DNA of 48,622 nucleotides from the NCBI GenBank assembly GCA_903917705.1, contig CAIXBQ010000160.1, positions 1 through 48,622 on the forward strand. Reading direction: 5' to 3'. Under the pieces are notes generated by a model. That model did no database searches, was not told the DNA's origin, and saw only the letters and a program-made list of their open reading frames with translations. Positions 33,803 through 41,546 of the stretch are shown here, in pieces. Origin of the DNA: an uncultured Verrucomicrobia subdivision 3 bacterium. GTDB taxonomy: Bacteria > Verrucomicrobiota > Verrucomicrobiia > Limisphaerales > UBA11358. The translations under genes were made by a program, and so were the position numbers. Numbering within the stretch: the stretch's first letter is position 1; each line of letters opens with the position of its first letter.

Positions 33803-35263
33803 ATGCCCACACATTATCTCGCCTGCGACCTTGGTGCGGACAGCGGCCGGCTCATCCTCGGCACGCTCAATGACGGGAAGATTTCACTCGAAGAACTACA
33901 TCGCTTCCCCACCGGCGCGACGAAGGTGGCGGGCGCGCTCCACTGGGAATTTGACCGGCTGCTGAACGAGTTGAAGGCCGGCCTCAAAAAGGCCGCCGCC
34001 AAAAACCTGCCGATCGCCAGCATCAGCACCGATTCGTGGGGTGTGGACTATGTGCTTTACGACGAGCGGGGTCTGCCGCTGTCGCCGGTCTGGTGTTACC
34101 GCGACTCGCGCACCGCGCAGGGCGTTGAGGCCGTGAAGGAAAAAGTCGAATGGCCCACCATCTATTCCATCACCGGCATTCAGTTCATGGCGCTCAACAC
34201 GATTTACCAGATCGTCACCGAGCCGCCGGAGCGATTGGCCAAGGCTAAACACCTGTTGCTCATCGGCGATGCGTTCAACTATTTCTGCTCCGGCGTCGCG
34301 CGCAACGAGGTTTCCCTCGCCAGCACCACGCAGCTCTACAACCCCACCTACAAGCGCTGGTCCAAGCGTCTCTTTGCCGCGCTGGGATTGCGCGAAGGCT
34401 TGTTTGCGCCCATCTGCCCGTCCGGTACCCGGCTGGGCCCGATGAAGAAAAATCTCGCGGCCGAAGTGGGCCTGCCGCCGATCGAGGTCGTCGCCAGTTG
34501 CTCGCACGACACCGGGGCGGCGGTCGCGGCGGTGCCGGCCAGCGGCGAAAACTGGGCTTACTTGAGTTCCGGCACCTGGTCGCTCATGGGCGTCGAATGG
34601 CCGCAGCCCGTCATCAACGACCAGAGCCGCAACCTCGGCTTCACGAACGAAGTCGGCTATGGCGACACCGTGCGTCTGCTCAAGAACATCGTCGGCCTCT
34701 GGCTCATCCAAGAATCGCGCCGCCATTGGAACAAGGCCGGCAAAAAACTGGAATTTGCGGAGTTGGAATCCCTGGCCGTCGCCGCCCCTCCCTTCGTCTC
34801 GCTCATCAATCCCGACGATCCGCGCTTCCTGAGTCCCGACGACATGCCCCAGAAGATTGCCGAGTTCTGCCGTGAAACCGGCCAGCCCGTGCCCGCGGGC
34901 ATCGGCGCCTGCGTGCGCTGCATTTACGAAAGCCTTGCGCTGTTCTACCGCGTCACCCTGCGGCGCACCGAGCGGCTCATTGGGAAAAAGATCGAACGGC
35001 TGCACATCGTCGGCGGTGGCAGCAAGGACGCCACGCTGAATCAGTTCACCGCCAACGCCCTGAAAATTCCCGTGCTCGCCGGCCCGACCGAATGTGCCGC
35101 CCTCGGCAACATCCTGATTCAGGCCATCGCCCTCGGTCATCTTGAATCGCACGAGGCCGCCCGCGAGGTCGTCCGGAATTCGTTCGAGTTGAAAACCTTC
35201 ACTCCCCGGGATGCCGAGCAATGGGATGCTGCCGCCGCGCGGTTCGAACAATTGCTGGGCTGA
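33803..35263 (+). CDS. rhaB: Rhamnulokinase (FGGY family)
   Basis: This 486-aa carbohydrate kinase has the two FGGY domains. The N-terminal phosphate motif is DLGADSGR (9-16), followed by SISTDSWGVDYVLYD and CWYRDSR-type residues of rhamnulokinases (PVWCYRDSR). The C-terminal ATP site shows HIVGGGSKDATLNQFTAN and AGPTECAALGN. It phosphorylates L-rhamnulose, or a related ketose such as L-fuculose. No isomerase or aldolase gene is beside it, so the exact substrate rests on family resemblance. The ATG at 33803 is used because upstream codons have no family match. Confidence 0.88.
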   Translation: MPTHYLACDLGADSGRLILGTLNDGKISLEELHRFPTGATKVAGALHWEFDRLLNELKAGLKKAAAKNLPIASISTDSWGVDYVLYDERGLPLSPVWCYRDSRTAQGVEAVKEKVEWPTIYSITGIQFMALNTIYQIVTEPPERLAKAKHLLLIGDAFNYFCSGVARNEVSLASTTQLYNPTYKRWSKRLFAALGLREGLFAPICPSGTRLGPMKKNLAAEVGLPPIEVVASCSHDTGAAVAAVPASGENWAYLSSGTWSLMGVEWPQPVINDQSRNLGFTNEVGYGDTVRLLKNIVGLWLIQESRRHWNKAGKKLEFAELESLAVAAPPFVSLINPDDPRFLSPDDMPQKIAEFCRETGQPVPAGIGACVRCIYESLALFYRVTLRRTERLIGKKIERLHIVGGGSKDATLNQFTANALKIPVLAGPTECAALGNILIQAIALGHLESHEAAREVVRNSFELKTFTPRDAEQWDAAAARFEQLLG

Positions 35264-35723
35264 GAATGGCGCAGCTCCTTTTCCATGGCCGCAGTGGATA
35301 TCAAGCGGCCGCAATAGAGGGGGCATTTTCGCCTGATCCTTTCCGGTCGTAAACGATTCTCCCCCGGCCAAAGCCTATCAGAACTTGATGTTTTAATGGT
35401 AATAAACAAGATTTATTATCATTAAGTTGACGTTTTCTGATCAGCGGACGCCAGTTGCATATCGGCAGGCGACGTTTTCTTATCGGAAATCGCCATCCGC
35501 TGATAGGATTGCCTGGATTTCCTATCAGCCCGCCGCGTATTCCGATCAGAACTGCCCGAGAGCTGATAGGAAACCGTCGTTTGAAAGGAAATAAAAATTG
35601 ATTATTGCCATGAAAACGACATGATTCATAGAGTTTTCAAATGAATTCATCAGGCTTTTCATCCGTTCGGAACGTTCCATCGCGCCCAACGGTTGACCAG
35701 ACCTGCCCATCCACCAGACAATT
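35264..35723. other. Intergenic region with a cluster of CTATCAG-type repeats
   Basis: No gene is evident in these 460 bp. The left 100 bp look unremarkable. From 35374 to 35573 a short element recurs in both orientations (see the repeat entry). The last 150 bp, AT-rich near 35590-35620, probably contain the promoter of the FN3-domain gene. Confidence 0.6.
35374..35573. repeat. Seven dispersed copies of a TTTCCTATCAG-like element
   Basis: Copies in forward orientation are at 35374-35381 (CCTATCAG), 35433-35444 (TTTTCTGATCAG), 35475-35486 (TTTTCTTATCGG), 35518-35528 (TTTCCTATCAG) and 35540-35549 (TTCCGATCAG). Inverted copies are at 35499-35508 (GCTGATAGGA) and 35562-35573 (GCTGATAGGAAA). Two copies are preceded by the same GACG (35429-35432 and 35471-35474). 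Spacing is irregular, which excludes a CRISPR and suggests clustered protein-binding sites or degenerate repeats. Confidence 0.7.
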
Positions 35724-36350
35724 ATGACCCGCTTCAAACTTGGCTTCGGCAATCGCACCATCCTCGAACAAATCGCCATCTGCCGGCGCGTGGCCGATGG
35801 CATCGCCCGGTTGCCCGTCGAGCAACGCGAAGCCCTCACCCGCCATCCCGTGGCCGACAGCGTCGTCGCCGCCGCCGCCGCGCACGGCGAGGTGGAGACG
35901 ATGAAGACGGCCTTGAAAGCCGCCTTGCGCCGGCGGGACGCGAAAGTGCGCGCCATGCGCGACTGCGCCAACGACGCCGGCCTGGCCATTTTCAGCGACA
36001 CCTCCGGTGATCCGGCGGCGCTGCTCGCGGCGGGACTGGACCTTGAGAAAGCCAGACAGCCGGTGGGCCAGCCGGCGGCGCCCACGCAACTGCGCGCCTC
36101 CGCCACGGAGTTTGAGGGCCGGGTGCGGCTGCGCTGGAAACGGCCCATCCGCCGCTGTGTCTTTATCATTGAAATGACCACCGACCCGGCCGCGCTGACC
36201 GGCTGGCGGCAGGTGGCCGTCAGCGGCAACCGGCAATCGTGCGAAGTGGCCGGACTGGAGAGCGGGCGGAAAGGCTGGTTCCGCGTGGCCGCCACCAACG
36301 CCCACGGCCAAGGTCCTTGGAGCCAGCCGGTGTGCGCGCGGGCCAAGTGA
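35724..36350 (+). CDS. Small fibronectin type III domain protein
   Basis: This 208-aa protein has no signal peptide. Residues 1-100 are helical (MTRFKLGFGNRTILEQIAIC; an Ala-rich segment near 40-75). Residues about 118-205 form an FN3 beta sandwich (APTQLRASATEFEGRVRLRW ... GWFRVAATNAHGQGPWSQP). Small FN3 proteins of this layout are, in my recollection, common and often duplicated in Verrucomicrobiota. The function is unknown; it may bind other proteins. It is preceded by a repeat cluster and converges with lemA. Confidence 0.72.
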   Translation: MTRFKLGFGNRTILEQIAICRRVADGIARLPVEQREALTRHPVADSVVAAAAAHGEVETMKTALKAALRRRDAKVRAMRDCANDAGLAIFSDTSGDPAALLAAGLDLEKARQPVGQPAAPTQLRASATEFEGRVRLRWKRPIRRCVFIIEMTTDPAALTGWRQVAVSGNRQSCEVAGLESGRKGWFRVAATNAHGQGPWSQPVCARAK

Positions 36351-36375
36351 GCATTCTGACTGTTTATTATTCCAG

Positions 36376-36948
36376 CTACGACGTGGCAAAATCCACGTTC
36401 GGCACGTCGCGCACCGAAGGCGGCACGCTGAAGAAATCGCCCTCGGGCTTGAAGCCAAACAGGTTCGCAATGAGGTTGCTCGGAAACGATTCGCACTTGT
36501 TCCGGTAGTCGCGCACGTTGCCGTTGTAAAACCGGCGCGCGGCCTGGATGCGGTCCTCGGTGTTCACCAGTTCCTTTTGCAGCGCGAGAAAATTCTGGTC
36601 GGCCTTGAGCTGCGGATAATTTTCCACGACGACCAGCAGTTGCTTGAGCGCATCCACCAGCTGGACTTCATCGCGGGACTGGTCGGTCACCGGGCCATTG
36701 TTGGCGGCGCAGCGGTTGCGCAGTTCGGTCACGCGCTCCAGCACCTCCCGCTCGTGCGCGGCGTAGCCCTTGACCGCGGCCACGAGGTTGGGGATGAGGT
36801 CATAGCGGCGCTTTAATTCCGTGTCCACGTTGCTCCACGATTCGCGGATGTAATTGCGCAGCCCGACGAGCGCATTGAATTGCGCGATGACGAAAATGAC
36901 CGGCAACAAAATGACGGCGGCGGCGATGATGAGCGGAATCGGGTTCAT
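36376..36948 (-). CDS. lemA: LemA family protein
   Basis: This 190-aa protein has an N-terminal membrane helix (residues 3-20) followed by the helical-bundle LemA domain: FNALVGLRNYIRESWSNVDTELKRRYDLIPNLV, with YAAHEREVLERVTELR and the terminal NLFGFKPEGDFF. LemA proteins are membrane-anchored with an unclear role, often paired with a second membrane protein. Here the start codon overlaps the stop of the preceding membrane-protein gene (ATGA), so the two are coupled. Confidence 0.93.
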   Translation of the reverse strand: MNPIPLIIAAAVILLPVIFVIAQFNALVGLRNYIRESWSNVDTELKRRYDLIPNLVAAVKGYAAHEREVLERVTELRNRCAANNGPVTDQSRDEVQLVDALKQLLVVVENYPQLKADQNFLALQKELVNTEDRIQAARRFYNGNVRDYRNKCESFPSNLIANLFGFKPEGDFFSVPPSVRDVPNVDFATS

Positions 36949-37640
36949 GCGTTGGTGAACAGATATTCCGGCAATCGCGAGCGGATTTCAACCAGCCGTT
37001 GCAGGTCGAGTTCAAATTGTTCGGCGGCGAGCCGCGTGTCGAACGCCAGCGCGATGACGTTGTTTTCGATTTCCACGCTCAAGTCGCGGTTGGCCAGCAG
37101 ATATTCCATCATCTGCGGGTTGCAGACGTCGTAGGCGAATTTTTTGTCCGGCGAGCGCACGCAGAAGGTCTTGGAAAACTCGGCGGATTCGAATTTGATG
37201 TCCTGATAGCCGAACACCTCGGCGATTTTCGTGAGGAAATTCTCGCGCCGGATGGTCAGGTCCGGAAAATCCACCGGCAGGGTGAGGATGAAAAAGGAAA
37301 ACCAGTGGTGCTCCGTGTGGCGCCCGGTTTTGTCGTAGGTGTAGGTTTCGTAGTGGTAATCGAACGCGAGAATTTCGTTATGCCGGTAATTGCCGGACAG
37401 CACATTGGTGGCATAGCGGTTGTCGCCCTGGTCGAGCTGCTTCAGGAAACCGAATCTCCCGGGGACGCCGAAATCCTGCCCGGCGTCGAAGTCCAGTTTC
37501 AGCCGCTGCGCGAGCACAAAAAGGGCTTCCCGCCGCTTGCGTGCCATGATCGCGCTGTAAATGACCCCGGCCAGCATCAGGCCGACGAAGAGAATGGCGA
37601 TGGCCGGCGCGATGGGGAAGTCGGACTGGTGGTTGTACAT
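36945..37640 (-). CDS. LemA-associated membrane protein of unknown function
   Basis: This 231-aa protein has one membrane helix (about residues 10-30) followed by a soluble domain with several beta strands (NEILAFDYHYETYTYD; HHWFSFFILTLPVDFPDLTIRRENFLTKIAEVFGYQDIKFES). It resembles DUF3137-type proteins that occur beside LemA. It is translationally coupled to lemA by a 4-bp overlap, so a shared envelope function is likely. No catalytic motif is seen. Confidence 0.7.
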   Translation of the reverse strand: MYNHQSDFPIAPAIAILFVGLMLAGVIYSAIMARKRREALFVLAQRLKLDFDAGQDFGVPGRFGFLKQLDQGDNRYATNVLSGNYRHNEILAFDYHYETYTYDKTGRHTEHHWFSFFILTLPVDFPDLTIRRENFLTKIAEVFGYQDIKFESAEFSKTFCVRSPDKKFAYDVCNPQMMEYLLANRDLSVEIENNVIALAFDTRLAAEQFELDLQRLVEIRSRLPEYLFTNA

Positions 37641-37756
37641 GCGGTTTTTCTAAACCAAAGCAGCGTGGTCGGCCATTACAAATTCAAACGATTTTCCGAA
37701 CTGCCGGCCTCGGGTTTTTTCTTTCCCCGGCTGCGCTTCGCCCGCATCTTGTCCCC

Positions 37757-38606
37757 GTGGAACTTGCCACCGCAGAAATCCGCCGCGCCGTCCGCGCCGC
37801 GCTCGCCGAAGATCTCGGCGGCGGCGATGTGACCACGCTGGCCACCGTACCGCTGAATGCCCGGTCCGTCGCGCTCATGCGCGCGCGAGCCGCTGGTCGT
37901 CGCGGGCTTGGAATTCGCCGTCCTCGCTTTTCAAGAACTGTCGGCGAAAATCCAAATCAAGAGGCTGGTCGGCGACGGCCAGCGCGTCCGGACTGGCGAT
38001 GCGCTGCTGATGATCTCCGGTTCGTCCCGCGCCCTCTTGAGCGCCGAGCGGGTCGCGTTGAACTTTGTCCAGCGCCTTTCCGGCGTCGCCACGGCGACGG
38101 CGCGATTTGTGGATGCCGTCAAAGGGACGTCCGCGAAGATTCTCGACACGCGCAAGACCACGCCCGGCTGGCGACGCTTTGAAAAATATGCCGTTGTCGC
38201 CGGCGGTGGAAAAAACCATCGCCTCGGTTTGTTTGATCTGGTGCTGATCAAGGACAATCACCTCGTCGCGTTGCAACGCGAAAAGCCCAATGCCATCGCT
38301 GCCGCCGTCGTTCGCGCCCGCAAAAAATTCCCAAAGCTGAAGGTCGAGGTTGAAGCCGACACGCTGGCGCAGGTCGCGCAGGCCGCCGCCGCCCGGGCGG
38401 ACATCATTCTGCTCGATAACATGACGCCTGCCCGGATGCGCCAAGCTGTGAAAATGGTCGGCACTCGCGCGAAAACCGAGGCTAGCGGCGGAGTGAACCT
38501 GAATACCGTCCGCGCCATCGCGGCGACCGGCGTGGATTTTATTTCTGTCGGCGCCATCACCCACTCCGCCCGCGCCGTGGATATCGGTCTGGATTTTAAA
38601 CACTGA
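37757..38606 (+). pseudogene. nadC: nadC (quinolinate phosphoribosyltransferase) with a frameshift
   Basis: NadC makes nicotinate mononucleotide from quinolinate and PRPP, the entry step of NAD synthesis. The N-terminal frame (GTG at 37757; ELATAEIRRAVRAALAEDLGGGDVTT ... ALMRAR) stops matching at about 37880-37888. The match resumes at once in another frame (EPLVVAGLEFAVLAFQELS ...) and continues to the stop at 38606. All active-site blocks are present downstream: DTRKTTPGWRRFEKYAV, GGGKNHRLGLFDLVLIKDNH and EVEAD. The break falls in a CGCGCGCG run at 37880-37887 and is explained by loss of one CG unit. Because the rest is intact and the gene is important, a sequencing or assembly error is as likely as a real mutation. 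Confidence 0.88.
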
Positions 38607-38639
38607 ATCTGTCCCCCCGATGAAGCCGGATGAAATGAC

Positions 38640-39620
38640 ATGACGACCGACGCCAAAATCCTTTCCGCCTTGCGGGCCCATCCCGATGGCGTGTCGGGCG
38701 CGCAGCTGGCGGAGCAGTTGGCCATCAGTCGCGCTGCGGTCTGGGCGCGCATGGATGAACTGCGCCAGGTGGGTTTCGCCATCGAGGCCGGCCCGCACTT
38801 CGGCTACCGGCTGGTGGGCGAGCCGGACGCGCTGCTGGCGGACGATTTGCTCGCGCGTCTGGGCGAAACCAAAGTCGTGGGGCGCGACATCCGCGTGTTT
38901 GAGGAGACGACTTCGACGAACGACGTGATTGAAAAACTGGCGCGGGACGGCGTGAAGGAGGGAGTGGTTATTTTTGCGGAATCGCAGACGAAAGGGCGCG
39001 GCCGGCTGGGTCGGAAATGGTTGTCACCCGTGCGCCAGGGTCTTTGGTTCTCGATTTTGCTGCGGCCGGAATTGCGCCCGCAGGAAACGACGCAGTTGAC
39101 GGTTGCGTCGGCCATTGCGCTGCGCCGAGCCATCAAAACCGTCACCGGCCTTACGGCCGAAATCAAATGGCCGAATGATCTGTTGATCGGCGGGAAGAAG
39201 GTCGTGGGCATTCTCACTGAGCTGAGCGCGGAAGTGGACCGCGTGCGCCATGTCATTCTGGGCATCGGCGTGGATGTGAACCAGGGTGTGGCGGAGTTTC
39301 CGGCGGAGCTGCGGAAGCTGGCCACGTCGTTGAAGCTTGCGGCCGGCGGGGGTGAAATATCCCGCGCTGAACTCGCGACGGAAATCCTGCGCGAGCTGGA
39401 TTTCGATTACGCGCGGATTTGCGGCGGAAAATTTTCCGCCGTGGCCGACGAATGGGAGGCCGGCTGCGCGACGATCGGCCGGAATGTTTCAGTGCAAATG
39501 GGCGTGCGGTTCATCCGTGGCCGGGCGGAATCGCTCGACGACGACGGCGCGCTGCTCGTCCGCACGGAGCACGGCCATCTGGAGCGCATCATCGGCGGCG
39601 ACGTCACTTTGGAAAAATGA
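38640..39620 (+). CDS. birA: Bifunctional biotin ligase/biotin operon repressor BirA
   Basis: This 326-aa protein attaches biotin to acetyl-CoA carboxylase carrier protein. It has an N-terminal winged helix (ILSALRAHPDGVSGAQLAEQ, about 5-60), so it may also regulate biotin genes. The central catalytic domain shows ETTSTNDV (about 90-97), the biotinyl-AMP loop KGRGRLGRKWLSP and IKWPNDLLIGGKKVVGIL. A C-terminal SH3-like domain follows (about 280-326). It follows nadC by 33 bp and overlaps coaX by 4 bp (ATGA), making a cofactor operon of NAD, biotin and CoA. Confidence 0.94.
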   Translation: MTTDAKILSALRAHPDGVSGAQLAEQLAISRAAVWARMDELRQVGFAIEAGPHFGYRLVGEPDALLADDLLARLGETKVVGRDIRVFEETTSTNDVIEKLARDGVKEGVVIFAESQTKGRGRLGRKWLSPVRQGLWFSILLRPELRPQETTQLTVASAIALRRAIKTVTGLTAEIKWPNDLLIGGKKVVGILTELSAEVDRVRHVILGIGVDVNQGVAEFPAELRKLATSLKLAAGGGEISRAELATEILRELDFDYARICGGKFSAVADEWEAGCATIGRNVSVQMGVRFIRGRAESLDDDGALLVRTEHGHLERIIGGDVTLEK

Positions 39621-40363
39621 TCTTACTCTTCGATATCGGCAACACGCACACGCACATTGGTCTGGCGGATGCCCGGCGCGTTTTGAAACAAACCGACATT
39701 CCGACCCTCACCTGGTTTGGCGGCGGCGCGCCGGCGCTGGTGAGAAAATTTGCCGGAAAAAACGAGATTGCGGGCGCGGCTTTGTGCAGCGTTGTGCCGC
39801 GCGCCACGCCGCTCGTCCGCAAAGCCGTGCGATCTGTCTGGCGGCTGGATGCGCTGGCATTGAATTCAAAAACCATTCGCGGCGTGGGAGTAGATTATCC
39901 GCTGCCGGCTTCCATCGGTCCGGACCGGCTGGCCAATGCCGTGGCCGCCCGCCGGCGCTTCGGCGCCCCGGTGGTCGTGGTGGATTTTGGAACAGCGGTC
40001 ACCTTCGACGTGGTGAACGCTCGCGGCGATTATATCGGCGGCATCATCGCGCCGGGGCTGGCGGCGATGACGGATTATTTGCACGAGAAAACGGCGTTGT
40101 TGCCGAAAATCAGGATCCGTGAGATTAAGTCCGCCATCGGCAAAAGTACGGAACAGGCTATGCTCGTTGGCGCGGTGCATGGCTATCGCGGCTTGGTGCG
40201 CGGACTGATCGCGGAGTTGAAGCGGGAGCTGCGTGCGGAAAATCTGCCGGTGGTTGCGACGGGTGGTTACGCGCGGTTGATCGCCGCGCGGCTGCCGGAA
40301 ATTTCCGCCGTTGCGCCGGATTTGACCCTCGAGGGTTTGCGGCTGGTCTGGCAGGCAAAGTAA
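39617..40363 (+). CDS. coaX: Type III pantothenate kinase
   Basis: This 248-aa enzyme phosphorylates pantothenate in the first step of coenzyme A synthesis. The ASKHA-fold motifs are LLFDIGNTHT (3-12), GVDYPLPASIGPDRLANAVA (pantothenate site, conserved GxDR) and VVVDFGTAVTFDV (about 120-132), followed by GGIIAPGL. The ATG at 39617 overlaps the birA stop codon and gives the canonical start; a longer upstream frame lies within birA. It completes the nadC-birA-coaX cofactor group. Confidence 0.94.
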   Translation: MILLFDIGNTHTHIGLADARRVLKQTDIPTLTWFGGGAPALVRKFAGKNEIAGAALCSVVPRATPLVRKAVRSVWRLDALALNSKTIRGVGVDYPLPASIGPDRLANAVAARRRFGAPVVVVDFGTAVTFDVVNARGDYIGGIIAPGLAAMTDYLHEKTALLPKIRIREIKSAIGKSTEQAMLVGAVHGYRGLVRGLIAELKRELRAENLPVVATGGYARLIAARLPEISAVAPDLTLEGLRLVWQAK

Positions 40364-40438
40364 TCGACGCTCGGTTTTGCCCCGTTTCTACTCGGGATTG
40401 TCCGGTTCCGGCGTAATGGATGCGTGAACAGGGGAGTT

Positions 40439-40936
40439 CTACGAAAGGGTCTTTACGGTTTCAGCGCGGGTGATGCGCCACGTGCCGTCTGTTTTCTTCA
40501 TCTGGAAGTGCATTTCCTGCACGCCAAAATCCTTGTTGTCGCCGGCGCTGACACGGGCGGTGCAACTCACCTCGGCGGTCTGCTTGTCCGCCCCGATGCG
40601 GACGGTCACATCGAGGAACTGGACTTTCAGGGAGGTCAGGCTGGCAAATCCTCCCAGGGCAGTCTCCCGGATTTCATCGCGTCCGGAGAGGGTGTGGCTG
40701 GCTTGCCCGGCCACTTCGAGGATGACCTGGGCGTCGTCGGCAAAAAAAACGGTGAGGTTGGTCGCTTTGGCGGCGCGGGTGATGTTGCTGTCGCCCGCTC
40801 TGACGGTGGCGGTGGTGGCGACGCTGGCGATGATCTGCCGCACCACTTTTTCCGGGCTGGGGAAAATAACGGTCCAGAGCCAGAAGCCGGAAACCGCGAC
40901 GGCGGCCAGCAGTGCGAGGCGGATTGTGTTTTTCAT
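40439..40936 (-). CDS. Membrane-anchored NTF2/SnoaL-like protein of unknown function
   Basis: This 165-aa protein has an N-terminal membrane helix (residues 5-25) and a periplasmic domain of about 135 residues. Its alternating helix and strand pattern ends VQEMHFQMKKTDGTWRITRAETVK, which is typical of the NTF2/SnoaL fold. No catalytic residues are evident. It is coupled to lepB by a 4-bp overlap (ATGA), so it may be made together with signal peptidase I. A direct functional link is unproven. Confidence 0.65.
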   Translation of the reverse strand: MKNTIRLALLAAVAVSGFWLWTVIFPSPEKVVRQIIASVATTATVRAGDSNITRAAKATNLTVFFADDAQVILEVAGQASHTLSGRDEIRETALGGFASLTSLKVQFLDVTVRIGADKQTAEVSCTARVSAGDNKDFGVQEMHFQMKKTDGTWRITRAETVKTLS

Positions 40937-41502
40937 AAGGCTAATTTGCCGACGATGTGATTACGTTCGGCGCGGCCCTTCGTGTGGAACTCGAAGGGCA
41001 TGGAACGGTTGTCGCCGACCACATAGTATTGCGTCGGGCTGCATTGGACCGGCTCTTTTTCCCAATCACAGGAGAATATGACGTAGGGCTCCGCAAGTTG
41101 CCGGTCGTTGATGAAGGCGTGTCCGTTGTGAAATGCGACCGTTTCGCCGGGCAGGCCGATGATGCGTTTCATATACATGACGCTGGTGCCGGCCAGGCGC
41201 ACGGAGACGATGTCGCCGCGTTGCGGTTCATGGCGCAGGTAGGCGAGGCGGTTGACGCAGTTTACCTGGCCGGTGTGATAGGTCGGCATCATGGAAATGC
41301 CGTCAACGCGAATGGGCAGGAGGATGAACTTGAACGTGACCAGGCATGTGATTCCCAGCACTGCGATGCGTCCAAGGGTGGCTTTGGGGCGCCGGCCAAT
41401 GAGCGCCACGCGGAGCCAGTGGGGCCGGATTGGTTCTTCGGTTGCGCGCGACACGCTTGTATTAAAACGGAAAACGGTGAAAAGTTGCGAGCAAACAATC
41501 AT
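40933..41502 (-). CDS. lepB: Signal peptidase I
   Basis: This 189-aa serine-lysine protease removes signal peptides from exported proteins. A single membrane helix (about 43-62) precedes the catalytic Ser70 in VDGISMMPT. The general base is Lys112 in MYMKRIIGLPGE, and the C-terminal box YYVVGDNRSMPFEFH is present. It is a short form without the large insert of E. coli LepB. The ATG at 41502 is the first in frame; it is divergent from leuS with 44 bp between the starts. Confidence 0.92.
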   Translation of the reverse strand: MIVCSQLFTVFRFNTSVSRATEEPIRPHWLRVALIGRRPKATLGRIAVLGITCLVTFKFILLPIRVDGISMMPTYHTGQVNCVNRLAYLRHEPQRGDIVSVRLAGTSVMYMKRIIGLPGETVAFHNGHAFINDRQLAEPYVIFSCDWEKEPVQCSPTQYYVVGDNRSMPFEFHTKGRAERNHIVGKLAL

Positions 41503-41546
41503 TCCGCGATTGAGTCCGCGCCTTCTTCCCGTAGAATCTACACTCT

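Noticed and set aside
35374-35573. A CRISPR array in the CTATCAG repeat cluster
   Set aside because: Copies are only 8-12 bp, irregularly spaced and in both orientations, and there are no cas genes.
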